A model generated the notes under the pieces. The model was not told where the DNA came from, made no database searches, and saw only the letters and a list, made by a program, of their open reading frames with translations. A stretch of 64,000 bases of DNA from Aedes albopictus (lineage: Eukaryota; Arthropoda; Insecta; Diptera; Culicidae), in assembly GCF_035046485.1 (NCBI RefSeq), contig NC_085137.1, positions 9,378,252 to 9,442,251 of the forward strand, read 5' to 3'. Made by a program: the position numbers and the translations under genes. This document shows, in pieces, positions 9,604-22,300 of this stretch; positions within the stretch are counted from its first letter, which is position 1; every line of letters starts with the position of its first letter.

Positions 9604-11470
9604 TCCAATCTAACACTTGCTTACATACGTTTCCGCCCCTGCGTAGAGTGTGGAGTGTGGCCGACCCACCTCCTCTTTCGCTCCCGAATTTCTGTCGCTA
9701 TCGGCTTTGATGTAATCGACGATGGAGCTCCACGTTGGAGATCCAATTGTCAGGCCACCATGGATGAATTATATACCACAGGCATCTCTTAATGAAGGCC
9801 TGCAGCAGCAGCCGTTGAGTTTTCTCCACTGATACACACCAAGTTTCACTGGCGTACAGAAGCACAGATTTCACGTTCGAGTTGAAAATTCGGATTTTAG
9901 TGCGTCGACTAATCTAATTGTTTTTCCATACATTTCTTAAACTCGCTAAAGCAGCCCTCGCCTTCTTGAGCGCCGTTGAGTTAGGAGAGCAGCCAGTTCG
10001 TCGAGAGCAGCAGTCACTACTGGGGCCCTATTCGATTTCATGCTACGGATGGCTGTTTCTATCTCCTGTACTGATGGAGCTTCGGTATTGACACAGGTAC
10101 TGCGTCGAACCCTTGGCGGATCATGCTGAGGTGTTGATGGCGTGACCGACACTTGAAAAAGGTTTCCAAAGTGCTCGAACCAGCGTTTCAACTGGTCAAC
10201 CGGGTCGATCAGTAACTGTCCAGACGTGTCTTTCACGGGCATCGTAGCATTCATCTTAGTCCCACTAAGGCGACGTGAGACATCGTAGAGAAGACGGATG
10301 TCGCCGGTGTTTGCGGCTTACTCGCCTTCGTCGGCTAGGGAGTCCACTCACGCTCTTTTGTCCCGTCTACATGAACGTTGCACTTCCTTCTCGAGAGCCG
10401 AATTGCTCTGACGGGCTACGGCTTTGGCTCCTCGAGTTTTCGCCCGCTCTATCGCGGCTTTGGCTTTCCTTTGCTCCTCTATCTTCCTCCAGATATCATC
10501 TGGGATCCACTGCTTTCTCCGGGTGCGTAGCTCACCCAAGTGGCCAGTGGCGATGAAGGCGTTCTTGATGGCGCTCCATTGATCTTCTACGCTTCCACCT
10601 GTTGGAATATTCGCAGCACGGTTCTCTAGCTCCTCGACGAAGGACCTTTTCACCGCAGCGTCTTCCAGTCGGCGTGTGTTGAACCGGCGCCCGATGTTCT
10701 CCTCCTGCCGATGAATCCTAGCAATGCGCAGTCGGATCTCGTCTATTAGGAGATGATGGTCGGACGCAATGTCGGCGCTACGTTTGTTGCGAACATCAAG
10801 AAGGCTCCGTCTCCATTTTCGGCTGATGCAGACGTGGTTGATTGGTTTTTCCGTGACGCCATCACGGGAAACCCATGTCACTTTGTGCACTGGTCGATGA
10901 GGAAAGAGCGATCCCCCAATCACCATGTCATTGTTGCCACAATAAAGCTCTGCAAACATGACGTGCTCATAGTCCGAGTTGTCAAAACCAACCTTCGCGT
11001 TGAAGTCGCCCATGAGGATCTTGACATCTCCTTTCGAAATCTTGTCCACGATAGCATTCAGTTGACTGTAAAAGTTCTCTTTGTGTTGCAATTCGGCAGC
11101 ATCGGTTGGCGCCTAACATTGATTCATGGTAAGGTTTCTAACCCGTGTTGTAAATCTGGCTTCAATTATCCTCTCATTAATAGGTTCCCACTTCATGAGC
11201 GCTACGTGGGCGTGAGCAGGAAACCAACTCCACGGTGGCGAGGAGCGTGTTCACCTCGTAGGCCAGAGTATAGCAGAATTTGACCCGACGCCAATCTGTG
11301 TTCTCCAAAGTTCGGCCAACGGACTTCGCTCAGTCCTAGGATCTCAAGCTTCATACGGCATGCCTCATTGGCTAGTTGTGCCAGTTTACCCTGCTGGGCT
11401 AGGGTTAATACATTCCAAGTTCCAATCCTTGCCCGTTGTTTCGCGCTTAAAGTCGTTGCCGTTGAATCAG
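9604..11470 (-). pseudogene. RTE-clade LINE ORF2 (endonuclease-reverse transcriptase), decayed
   Basis: The minus strand starts near 11470 with the RTE endonuclease N-terminus (IGTWNVLTLAQQGKLAQL, ILGLSEVRW). It continues through ALMKWEPINERIIEARF, APTDAAE, KILMGDFNAKVG (catalytic-site strand), SDHHLLIDE and RTRRKQWIPDDIW. Parts of the RT follow (IETAIRSMKSNRAPV), then KIRIFNSNVKSVLLYASETW and RYIIHPWWPDNWISN near 9700-9900. The YADD core is missing: sequence jumps from the RT start near 9990 to the post-catalytic region near 9960, an internal deletion. A TAG at about 11114 and several frameshifts make it dead. RTE elements such as JAM1 are known from Aedes; the clade call rests on these motifs. 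Confidence 0.82.
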
Positions 11471-11880
11471 TTCGTAGTCATTCTTTTTCGGTTTTTGTAA
11501 TGGTTTTTTTACAGTTTCGGAAACAGTAGTTGTTGTTGGCTAAGGTCTCCTATCCACCGTGGTGGGGCTGCCACCTTAGGTATAGCTTCCGGTGGAGGAG
11601 CATTTCATACTCAGCCGCTCTAGATGCCAGAACAGACGCTGTTTGAGCCGCACCTCCTTGGTGAACAGACGCTCGAGACGTACCCTCTCATTCTAGCTGA
11701 AGTCAGAAGGACAACAGTGCCCAGACTACACTACCAGCTAAGCACACAACTCTTAGCTGGTGGTCTTCGTCATCGCTTGACCCGTGGAAGCATGAGGTAG
11801 GAACTTGCGAGAACCAGAGCTATGTTGGACGCTCTCCTTTTCGACACACCGTTTTGCAGCCCTTTTTTAAGTATATAAAG
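11471..11880 (-). other. Probable 5' untranslated region of the RTE element
   Basis: GC-richer than its surroundings, with 'ccgtggtggggctgccacct' and 'cttccggtggaggagc' next to the endonuclease start, as expected for the 5' leader of the same element. The 5' boundary is not defined; AT-rich DNA resumes by about 11870. Confidence 0.45.
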
Positions 11881-12959
11881 TAATCTTTCTTCATTCGGTG
11901 ATCCTCTGAATTTGGAGGCAAGGTGTGGATCGCATTCTCCGCAACCTCTATCTACGCTACTATTTCAAGCAGGTGAATGCACTGCAGCTTTGGCTCCTCG
12001 TGTTTTCGCTCGATCATTCACTGCTTTGACGTTGCAGTGGCTATTTGAGCATTCTTGTATGACAGTCCATTATCCTTTATGCCCTCCTCTAGGTAGCCAC
12101 CATTTAAAGTAATCCGTTCAAATATTCAATGTTGATAGCAGCTGTTCATAAATGCAATATTTTTGCTAGTGATGGTCACCGTTTGGTTGACCTACATTTT
12201 CCTTATCACCATTTACCTTCCTACCTTCGGACAATCTCTTATCACATCCCATTTCAGACTTTCCATTCGTCAATGATAATTCATATTCTTGTGGTTCTCT
12301 AAGCAGGACAAATGATAGGTAGATGTGAGAATTATTTAATCTGGTGTAGCTTATGATACCTACGAGTAAGTCTTTTGAATTCGCATGGTGAATACAAATA
12401 TGCAAATTTGGCTAGAGAAAGCCCTTTGATTTCACAACGAAAACTCCTAGACAAGCCAACTTCCGATAAACCAAAATGAACGACGAAAAGACGCGAAATA
12501 TTTCCGTAATAATAAACAAACAGGAAACGACTGACTCGTTATATATTCTGATCCTTGATACTTGTTTATGTCAAGGGTCTATCTAGCTCTACCTGAACTA
12601 GTTATACATGAAAACAATTACGAAGTAAATTCATCTCATGAAACCGGGCATGGGGGGTATTCCACCAAACATGTTTTCTTAGTCACGAAAACTGAATCAG
12701 ATTGATCGTTTTTGTGTGATGATTGAAAGGGCTGGTGTTGGTATAGGTGTAGTTCAATGCTACAGCAAGTGCTCGGTTATGCTCAAAGGTATAACCGACA
12801 ACGTTTAAGACTTTCACAATCAGGTTTATATTCGAAGTGCAGTTTAGTTAGCACATCATGGTCCTATGGTATGCTCTCTGCGCACGCCAATACCTATTTA
12901 TGTAACTACCAGCTTCATGTCACTAATTGATCTCCACCGTCCAAATCTCGTCGCAGATC
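11881..12959. other. Intergenic DNA; possible second, older RTE scrap
   Basis: At about 11980-12035, 'gctttggctcctcg' and nearby bases resemble the RTE segment at 10420-10470, which suggests a small decayed copy. The rest shows no gene, repeat or RNA that I can support. Confidence 0.35.
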
Positions 12960-13416
12960 CATTTTCTTCCATCCATATTCATTGATTCATTCACTCATTG
13001 CGACAGAGCGCGAACTTCCAGGCGGAAATTTAAATCTGAAGCGGTGTCAATACTAGTGCTTTAATAGCGACCGGTCAAACGGCGAGGAAGCGTTACACAG
13101 CTAACTGTCGCAATTGGTATAATTGTACGCGCAATACGCGGTTCAAACCTAGGTAAGTAAATACCTACTTACGGCTATTGCACATGGAACATGTTAGCAC
13201 TGACCTTTTCCGTTTATGCTTCTTCGACTACTCTATACCTACCTAACTAGCGAATCACTAGTGTTTCGGTACGAATGAATCGGCCTGCTATACTTAGGAA
13301 CCGGCATCGTAGGTAATCGAGTCTCAGAGTCGAGCAGTTGTAAGCGTTTTGTTTTTAGCTGCGACAAAGCCACTGCCACGATGAGCACATGGTGGCAGGG
13401 TGCATATGGTGCAGCA
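12960..13416 (+). other. Candidate 5' exons of an unidentified plus-strand gene
   Basis: A strong donor (CCTAG|GTAAGTAA) lies at 13152/13153. A pyrimidine-rich acceptor (gtttttag) ends at 13358. An ATG in good context (cacgATG) lies at 13381 and opens MSTWWQGAYGAA, followed by a second strong donor (gcagca|GTAAGT) at 13417. The layout resembles a 5'UTR exon plus a first coding exon whose continuation lies elsewhere. The 12 residues are not recognised, and no downstream exon was found in the window. It could be chance. Confidence 0.25.
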
Positions 13417-13422
13417 GTAAGT

Positions 13423-15900
13423 GCAGCGAGCGGAAAACAGCTGGGCTCTAACTGCTGGGTAATGGTATGGATTGTGCAAACTGAAGGTATGGCGATCGCC
13501 GTTTCTTGAATACCTAGTGGATACCTTTGAAGAAGTGCTTATTTACTATGAATTCTGTTTGCATTTGTTGAGATATATTGACGTTGGAGACTGAACGTTT
13601 ATCAGCCAGGGCAAAGTAATGAAATTGATAAACAGAAAAAGTACTGAGTTAGATATCTATGTATATCAGGATCTAGTAGAAATCTGAATCATAATCAGCC
13701 ATAAACAACGCAGACTTTTTGTAGGAGAGGGGTCTTGCCGAAGTGTACACTCCCTAAAATTTTTGAACATATTGTAAAAATGTACAAAATTTCATCACAA
13801 GTTGTGAGGGGGGTCAGAAATAATAAAAGAAATGGTCTGTGTAGTTTATGAACAACCCCTTACTAACCGTAGAAGTGCAAATAAAGCATTTAACTGGAAG
13901 ACTGTGTCAGTTTAATCCCATGACAGAAACAAGTAGCAGAAGCTATACATATTTCTGTGTTTGTGTAAAAATAATGAATATTAAAATTAAAAAAAAAAAT
14001 CAGCAGCTCCATACAAAATCCATATAGTGCAACTCCAATTGTCATGAATCTTGGTGGGTTTGTAGTTCATCGTATTTTTTTATTTTAATGGCCCTCTGTT
14101 AATTTCAATTTCTGTTCAATTTCTCTTATCGCTCGTTTGCGTATCTATCCACCGTATTCTTTCATTACTTTCCTTACTCCCTCTTACTTCGAGTAGTATT
14201 CATATCACAGAAAAAGTGTTTTATGTTTTATGAGAACTTTGTCAATTATTTACTGAGATCGTCCACTGCCTATTGTATATCGTGTGGTATTCATGAAGAT
14301 ATTAGATATGGGTCATTCCATATGAAGTGACCGAGAAAATGTGAAAACTTGCGACCGACCATCACGTATTTGAACCGAATTTGGTTGAAACATTTGTTTA
14401 GATGGAAAAAGAAAAAATCCAAATTTTGGTGCCGATCGGATCACCCCTCGGCCCGTGGCAGCACCCCTCGTTTTGGCCGATATGAAAATTATCCTCTCTT
14501 TCTTTTATTTTTATCATTGAAACGATTGCACCTACACATTTTTGACCTTCGGCTTTTTTAAAGGGAATCATTCAGGGAATCCAGCAAAAATATATTTTTT
14601 TTGGTACAGTGTTGCCAGATATCATATTTTTCAATTTTAAAACTAAAAATCGATTTTTCTCAAAATACGTATATTTTGATTTTAAAAATTTTGATTCCAT
14701 CGTGTTTATCAGACGTTTTTCTATCGAAAAAGCTTAACTCCCCAAAGTAATTTGCGTCGTTCCTGAGATATAGCGTTTTTAAGAAACAATATTCATTTTT
14801 TTCATATAAAGTATCATATAAAATCAGGTGCAGTTTACGAATTTCGCAAAAAAAATTGTTCAATGCCATACAAAGTCGTTTTGTTTTTTGAAAATTTGAA
14901 AAATATTGCTTTTTTCACTGAAAATTTTCCTTGCTTCGCTGAACAACATGACGTTTTCTTCCAGCGAAGGCTTACGCGATACAGAAAATCGCTGAATTTC
15001 ACACTAACACTGCAGAAAATCTGTCAACAATAACTCAATACACATGCATTTTTAGCGAAAAGATCTATTTGCGTGACAACAATCCACTCCCATGACTACC
15101 GGGCGGCCGCCGTCAAATATCAGGATTGCCAACTGTCCGGCGACTGCTGTCAGTTTTCTTTGTCGCCGAATCTGGCGCTGGGTCTTCGGCGCGGAAACCC
15201 AAAGGTGGGAATAAAATTTTGGGGTTTGCGCGCAATAGTATAAAAAGGATTAAAAAATGTTACAGTGTTGCCAGTTCATTAATTATGAGTCTATCGTAAT
15301 GGACTAGCATAACCTGTTGAACTAAAAAAATGTATCTGAGATTGAGATCATCAATTCTAAACAAATTTCATATATTTTAACATTATCTGAACAGAAGTGC
15401 TGCCAAATATGTAATATTTATTGTAGAAATCTTAATTTTATTAGAACATTAGTATGAAATCTAATTAACAAGCCAAAAGTATTTTTTTATTTAGGTTTGG
15501 TACATTTGGCAACATCGACGTAAAATATATTTCAGGAAAACATTTGATGAGTTTATTTATAAGCAACAGTGCTGAAAATGTAATTTCGATATAACTACAT
15601 TCAATGACCCACAGCTAATTTCAGAAGCTGAACCTGAAAATATGGAATATGATAAAATATAAAGTATGATATCCTTTGGGATTAGATAATATTAGATACT
15701 ACGCATCGTCGTGCAACTGGTAGCTCAGACTTCAGTATTTTTATTTTATATTCGAAGGTCCAACTCCTTATAAAAATCCCTGTAAAAATATCTTTCGATT
15801 GATTTTTACGGCAGTGTTGCCAAGTATGCTAATATTTAGCGGAAACGCAAACAATAGGTGCGGGTATTGCGTTTACTCTTACTGGATTGCCGAATAATAG
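13423..15900. other. AT-rich noncoding stretch with recurring CAGTGTTGCCA motifs
   Basis: No coding region is visible. The motif CAGTGTTGCCA or close variants recurs at about 14607, 15254, 15403 (variant) and 15813. A GC-richer patch lies at 15090-15200. The 60-75 codon open frames here have no recognisable content. Confidence 0.4.
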
Positions 15901-15902
15901 AT

Positions 15903-16145
15903 TGTGGCGTATCCGACACATTGGCCTATTACGTCATATTAACACAAATCAACGTGAATTATTATATAACACAACACTATGAATATCTGTTACGTAACAC
16001 ACATATGTACATTTCCCTTGAACTCTCACACGAAATTGTAAATATAGTTTTAGTTTCATATGGACCACCAAACCCGATAGTCTAGCTATCGTCCGAAAGA
16101 ACGTCTTCTATCCGTTCCGATCTTGTAGGTACCACGGACCCTACA
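15903..16145 (+). repeat. Probable 5' LTR of the CsRn1-type Gypsy element
   Basis: The right end is fixed: the LTR ends in CCTACA at 16145, two bases before the primer site. The left end is inferred from a TGTGGCG start at 15903, giving TG...CA ends about 243 bp apart. There is no 3' LTR in the window to confirm it. Confidence 0.5.
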
Positions 16146-16147
16146 AC

Positions 16148-16164
16148 TGGTGACCCCGACGTCG
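16148..16164 (+). promoter_or_regulatory. Primer-binding site, tRNA-Trp type
   Basis: TGGTGACCCCGACGTCG follows the LTR end. It matches the complement of a tRNA-Trp 3' end (...CGTCGGGGTCACCA) except at its last bases. Use of tRNA-Trp is characteristic of CsRn1-clade Gypsy elements. Confidence 0.75.
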
Positions 16165-16285
16165 CGAAATCATTCGAACCGCGATTTGTCTAAAAGTGAT
16201 CGAACCGCGATCGTAAAAAAACTCTTTTCGATACCGTGAAATCGCGAAATCACAGTGCCGATATCACTCGCGTGTGAAAATCGCA

Positions 16286-17173
16286 ATGGCGACCGAAGAA
16301 CTTTCTGGAGTCGCGAGCAAAACCAAGAAAGAAGATGACGTCGACTCCAAAGAACAACCGGTCATTGCCAAAATCAGTTTCCCGGATTTCGACCCGGACG
16401 ACATTGAGACCTGGTTCATGTGTCTCGAGGCGGCATTTAGTGTAAATTCCATACGGAACGATAAGTTCAAGTTTAATGCCGTAATCGTTGCCCTCGGTTC
16501 GCGCGCGAAATTTGTGCACACAATGATCACTAGCTGCAACGCATCGAACACTAACGACAAGTACGACCGTCTCAAAGCAGCTGTGATGGCGCACTTCCAG
16601 CCGTCAGAAACGCAGCGATTGACCAGCCTGCTCTCCGGTATGTCCTTAGGGGACCAAAAACCAAGCGTTCTTCTTTCCGAGATGCGCCGCTTGGGCGGAG
16701 TAGGTTGCACCGACAGCGTATTGTCTAACCTCTGGTTGCGAGCCCTTCCCAACACCACTCGTTCTATTATCGCCGCCAGGCCAACTGCGACGCTCGACGA
16801 GCAAGCGAAGGTGGCGGATAAAATCTTGGAAGCACCCCGTGAGAAGATCGCAGCCGTTCAGAAGCCCGAAACCTCATCGACGTCGTCCCTCGAACAACGC
16901 ATCGAAGCACTATCGAGACGCCTGGATGAAGCCTTGTCAAGCAACTTCCGTGGACGCGACCGACAACGTAGCCGTCCGCGCCATCGTTCGTCCGGCCGGC
17001 GAGAAGAGACCCCAGCGAGAAGCAAGTCAAGCCGTCGTTGGATCTGTTGGTTTCACTACCGACACGGTGCCCAAGCTAGGAAGTGTGAGAAGAACAGAAG
17101 TGATAACCCCAACGTCAAGTGCATTTTTTTCGACGGGAATATCGAGGTGTACTCTCGCCCGAGAGAGAATTAG
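16286..17173 (+). CDS. Gag of CsRn1-type Gypsy retrotransposon
   Basis: The product has 295 residues from the ATG at 16286; the frame is open a little further upstream. The capsid-like region runs [20 protein letters not shown] (about 30-50) through [13 protein letters not shown] and [11 protein letters not shown] to [14 protein letters not shown] (about 155-170). A basic Arg/Ser-rich stretch follows. Near residues 252-268 is [14 protein letters not shown], matching the first three positions (C-H-C) of the CHCC finger typical of this clade. The expected fourth Cys is not seen: KNRS stands where it should be. Gag packages the element RNA. It overlaps pol, which lies in the -1 frame. The frame is intact, but the element as a whole is truncated. 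Confidence 0.85.
   Translation: MATEELSGVASKTKKEDDVDSKEQPVIAKISFPDFDPDDIETWFMCLEAAFSVNSIRNDKFKFNAVIVALGSRAKFVHTMITSCNASNTNDKYDRLKAAVMAHFQPSETQRLTSLLSGMSLGDQKPSVLLSEMRRLGGVGCTDSVLSNLWLRALPNTTRSIIAARPTATLDEQAKVADKILEAPREKIAAVQKPETSSTSSLEQRIEALSRRLDEALSSNFRGRDRQRSRPRHRSSGRREETPARSKSSRRWICWFHYRHGAQARKCEKNRSDNPNVKCIFFDGNIEVYSRPREN
17124..17131 (+). promoter_or_regulatory. Candidate -1 ribosomal frameshift site between gag and pol
   Basis: A run of seven T then C is read in the gag frame as T TTT TTC, a classical X XXY YYZ slippery heptamer. The pol frame lies in -1 relative to gag and is open from this point. No stem-loop was modelled. Confidence 0.55.
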
Positions 17174-19323
17174 CTCCAAGTACCACCGTCGTCGACCCCG
17201 CAACACCTAGCGAACCTACCCCGACCCAAAACACCAGCAGCCTGAACCAAACCGCGGACGTCCAGCGAATCCACATCCACGACCTCAAAACTTCGAACCG
17301 GTACCTCATCGACACCGGCGCCGACATCTCTGTCGTACCACCCACACCAAAGGAACGCCTCAAGCCAACAACCTCCGAACAACTTTTCGCCGCAAACGGT
17401 ACTCCAATTCAGACCTACGGTACCAAACGCATCACCGTCGATCTTGGTTTGCGAAGAACATTCCTGTGGGTATTTGTCATCGCCGATGTGAAATCTCCAA
17501 TCATCGGTGCTGACTTTCTCAAGCATTTCGATCTTCTCGTGGATCTGCGGAGAAACAAGTTGATCGATAACACCACCCGGTTGGAGATCGAAAATATCCG
17601 AGCAGCGACCGAGCCAGCTATCACCACATACGATGCGAATTCCCCGTTCGCCGAAATCCTCGCCGAGTATCGAGACATCACCGTCCTCGATATGAAACAC
17701 AAACCGACCAAAGCCAACACCGTTCACCAGATCATCACCACCGGCCCACCCGTGTTCTGCCGTCCCCGCCGGTTACCTGTGGACAAGCTGAAAGAAGCGA
17801 AAGCTGAGTTCCAGTTCCTAATGGAGCAAGGAATTTGTCAGCCATCGAAAAGCAGCTGGGCCAGCCCGCTGCACCTCGTCAAGAAGTCGAACGGCAAGTG
17901 GCGACCTTGTGGCGACTACCGGAACCTGAATGCCATCACTGTTCCCGACCGGTACCCCGTGCCACACATACAGGATTTCTCCAGCATCATGCACGGTAAG
18001 AAAATTTTCACCTGTATTGATTTGCAGCGTGCGTACCACCAAATCCCAGTAGCCCCAGAAGATGTCCCCAAGACGGCCATCACAACCCCTTTCGGACTCT
18101 TCGAGTTTAAGTATATGACCTTTGGGCTCCGGAATGCAGGTCAAACACTGCAAAGGCACCTGCACGCCATCCTGGGCGACCTCGACTTCGTCTATCCCTA
18201 CATCGACGATCTCTGCATTGCATCAGACAACGTAGAGCAGCACAAAGAGCACCTCCGCATAGTTTTCGAGCGGTTGAGGCAAAACGGCCTCGTCATCAAC
18301 GCCGCAAAATGCCAGATTGGTCAGGAATCAGTTGATTTCCTGGGCCACGAAGTCACTCCCGACGGAATAAAGCCCAAGCGCAGCAAGGTCCAAGCCATCC
18401 TGGATGTCCCGAGGCCAACAAACGCCAAGCAGCTGAAGAGGTTCCTCGGCACGATAAATTTCTACCGACGCTTCATCCCACGAGCTGCAGCAAACCAACA
18501 GATTCTGCAGGCGATGATCGGTGGAAATGTCCGCAACGACACCACAGCACTCGAATGGAGCGAAGCCACGAATGAAGCATTCGAGCGATGCATGCAGGAT
18601 TTGGCGAACGCTACTCTGCTTGCTCACCCGTCTCCCGAAGCGAAGCTCGCCCTAGACGTCGACGCTTCTAACACGTGCATCGGAGCCGTCCTACACCAGA
18701 TCACGAACAAAGGCCCTCAACCACTTGCTTTCTTTTCCAGAAAATTGAGCGAGAGCCAACAAAAGGCTAGCACGTACGATAGGGAGCTAATCGCTATGTA
18801 CGAAGCAGTCAAGCACTTTCGTGATATTCTGCAGGCTCGAGATTTCTGTATCTATACAGATCACAAGCCCCTCACCACCGCTTTCCAGCAACGACCCGAC
18901 AAAGCAACTCCAACACAACAGCGCAGACTCAGCTACATCAGTGAGTACTGCACCGACATTCGGCATGTATCGGGCGAAGCAAATAAAGTCGCCGACATGC
19001 TGAGTCGTATCAACACCATTACCACCACCGAGGCAATCGACTACGACCGAATGGCTGAGTTGCAGAAGACCGATCCCGAGCTGCAGAAATTTTTGGAGAA
19101 CCCACCAACCAACACAACCGTCAAGCTGAAGCGACTGAAATCACCTCTAGCCTCCACACCGATATACTGCGACATCTCTACAGAAGCCATCCGTCCATTC
19201 GTCCCACACGAATTTCGGCGGAGAATCATGGAGAAGCTGCATAGTGTATCCCATCCCGGAGTTCGTGCCACTACCCGACTCGTCTCTGAGAGATATAAGA
19301 GATTCTTGAAATTTCTTCAATAA
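17132..19323 (+). pseudogene. Pol of CsRn1-type Gypsy element, truncated in integrase
   Basis: Read in the -1 frame from the gag overlap, the pol frame covers about 730 codons. The protease has [12 protein letters not shown] with the catalytic Asp at 17311. The reverse transcriptase includes [40 protein letters not shown] and YIDD at 18199-18210. RNase H starts [18 protein letters not shown]. The integrase zinc-finger start is present ([20 protein letters not shown]). The reading then runs into 12-bp-repeat sequence (ttgaaatttcttcaataatt) and stops at 19321, so the integrase catalytic core and 3' LTR are absent. The domains up to the break are uninterrupted, so truncation, not decay, disabled it. 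Such pol proteins copy element RNA to DNA and insert it. Confidence 0.88.
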
Positions 19324-19350
19324 TTCCTCCTTGAATTACTACGTGAATTG
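19305..19350. repeat. Short piece of the 12-bp-period repeat
   Basis: 'gaaatttcttcaataattcc' and following bases continue the GGAATTCC-type repeat between the truncated Gypsy pol and the inverted-repeat complex. It matches repeat that resumes at 23176 and suggests that the complex at 19351-23175 split one array. Confidence 0.6.
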
Positions 19351-22300
19351 ACAGGGGGAGGCCAGAATGTTTGGGATAGGCAACTTTTTTTTCTCTCACA
19401 AAAAAAGTTCAAACCGGTTTAACTTTTCATAAAGGGTGACGCGGTCAAAATTTGGTCACACATTTTTTTTTTTTCATAACTTGAGACTGCGTACACCGAA
19501 ACAGCTGATTTTTGGACCAGTAATGCTTCATTATATGTAGCTTATACCATAAACTTTTTATCAAAATCGATTAAGTATTGGTTGATATATAGATAAAACC
19601 AACGACCTACCTTTTTAAAATTTTGTGCAAAGGCGCTCCATAGTAAATTTTCGAAAATTTAAGGTCAGTAAAGCACAATTTTGATTATAGAACTACCAAT
19701 ACTGCTTAGATTTTTATCAAAATTTTACAGTATAATACTATTATGAAAATATGTTCTTAGTAAAATTTTGAGCCATTTTGTATGAATACTTTCAAAGTTG
19801 TAGCAGTTTAAATATGAAAAAAAACTGACCGGGTGCCACTTAAGCAAATATAACTTTGTAACGGCTGGATCAAATTGAATGAAATTTTTACACAACAATT
19901 TGATATGCATACTTCACATACAGAAAAATTTTCATTGAAATCGGTTAAGTATCTCTGGCTCTATAAATAAAACAGTAAAAATGTGTTCTTATTTGTGAAT
20001 ACTCTTTGCACAAAATTTTAAAATTGCAGATCTCAGGGTTCAACAATATCTCCGCAAATACTAGACCGATTTTGATGAACATTTTATGGTACAAGCTACA
20101 TATAATGTACCATTACTGATCCACAAATCAGCTGTTTTGGTGTACGCAGTCTAAAGTTATGAAAAAAAAATTGTGTGACCAAAATTTGTCTTGACTTAAC
20201 AAAATTTGACAAAATTTGACCACCTAAACAAATACCTATATTTTTGTAACGGCTGGATCAAATTGAATGACATTTTTACACAACATTTTGATATGTATAC
20301 TAGGTTGTCCCAAAATTTGCACATGGTCGAAAAGCTTGGGGGCTCACCCTGCAAATGATAGCTAAGGGTGTTAGAAACAAACTTTTGTATGACGGCAACT
20401 TTCAAAAATGACGTTTAGAGGTCGCCCCGGCGAGATTTTTGAAAAATGGCCATTTTTCGTAATAAATTTCATACAAATATATTTTACCGTACAAAAATTG
20501 GCAATACCCACTATTTTTATATTTTTTACAGCTTGATATGGATCCAAACTTCATGGGAAAAATAATTAACGACATGTTTTGCAGGTAACTTTTTGATACT
20601 GAATTTTTGAATTTACTAAAATTTGTCATTTTTTTATATACTTTGCATTTTACCCATCATAAAAAGTATCTGAACCTAATGCTAATTTGAAACAATTTCC
20701 ATTAAAAGATAGGAAATTTTATGAGGAAAAACTTTGCCGAAGACAGCATGGCGTTTTTTTCTATCCGTTTTAGAGTTATTCACGATTTACTATTTGGTGA
20801 AATCTGGATTTTTAGGTATTTAAAAAAAAAATCACAAAAGAACTGCCCAAAAACACATACAAAGTAAAAAATTACGCATGCTCAACTAGTTTTTTGTCTT
20901 CATTGTGTTCAGGAATTATGGTAGCATCATTCATTGATTTTTTCTTTCCGTTGACAAATCCATTTTCTTTGATCTAGAAAGGCGCATACTAGCGAGAAAC
21001 TTTATCATTAGGTACCATTTTGAGATGCCTCAGTAGGCCATGGCATTTATAACGGTTATGTACTGACAATGGTTTATACGAGCATAATACACATTCAAAC
21101 GCACGGCACATTTTCTATATCATTTAGAAGGTGATACATTCCGCAAAAAATGTCGATCTTGTTTTTCAATGATGTTGCTCAAATCGTTCAAAGACATGAA
21201 TAAAACGTTCTAGTAGTCCCTATCATTTTGATCAACAGATAGGACGATAAAAATGACGTCACTTGTCTACGTCCAAAACTGTTGTTTAGCAATAATAGCC
21301 TACCTTGTCTTTTTGTATGCCGTGTATGTGTTATGGTAATCAAATTGTTCTAACCTTGGATAACATTACGTTAACTCACTGGTTCATCTCATCCCACTCG
21401 TTTCAATTTGCCTCGGTGTATCTTATTTTCGGTGTTGATAAGATAGTTCAAATCAGTAGATGTAAAAAAAGACATACCTTGCTTTTCAGAATGTCTTGAA
21501 TTGGAACTTAGTATCTAAAAATTGGTATTCTTACGTAAGATGTTCGTAATCGCGATTTGAATTTGGCATGGATCAACGTATTCGCCTTTATTCACTTTGC
21601 CACTGTTTCCTGGGCTGTTTCACTGGTCCAGGACTCATACGTCTTCATGAAGAAAAATAATTGAGAATATCGACAGGAAAGTAAGATAAACGCGAAAATA
21701 TGGCTCAACATTTTGTAGAGAATATCTTTAAAAAATCAATAGACTGTACGAAGCTTGTCAAGAGAACTAGCTTTTTAAGAAATCTTTGCTAGTTAATTTC
21801 CACATGAAGGAATTGAATAACAAAAAATAAAAATCAAATAATGATGTCACCATAATTCCATAACACAATCAAGACAAAAACTTGTTGAGCACATGTGATT
21901 TTTTACTTTGTAGGCGCTTTTGGGCAGTTCTTTTGTGCAATTTTTAGAAAAATACCTAAAAATTCAAATTTCACCAAATAGTAAATTGTGAATAACTGTA
22001 AAACGGATAGAAAAAACGCCATGCTGTCTTCGGCAAAGTTTTTCCTCATAAAATTTCCTATCTTTTTATGGAAATTGTTTCAAATTAGCATTAGGTTCAG
22101 ATACTTTTTATGATGGGTAAAATGCAAAGTATATAAAAAAATGACAAATTTTAGTAAATTCAAAAATTCAGTATCAAGAAGTTACCTGCAAAACATGTCG
22201 TTAATTATTTTTTCCAAGAAGTTTGGATCCATATCAAGCTGTAAAAAATATAAAAATAGTGGGTATTGCCAATTTTTGTACGGTAAAAAATATTTGTATG

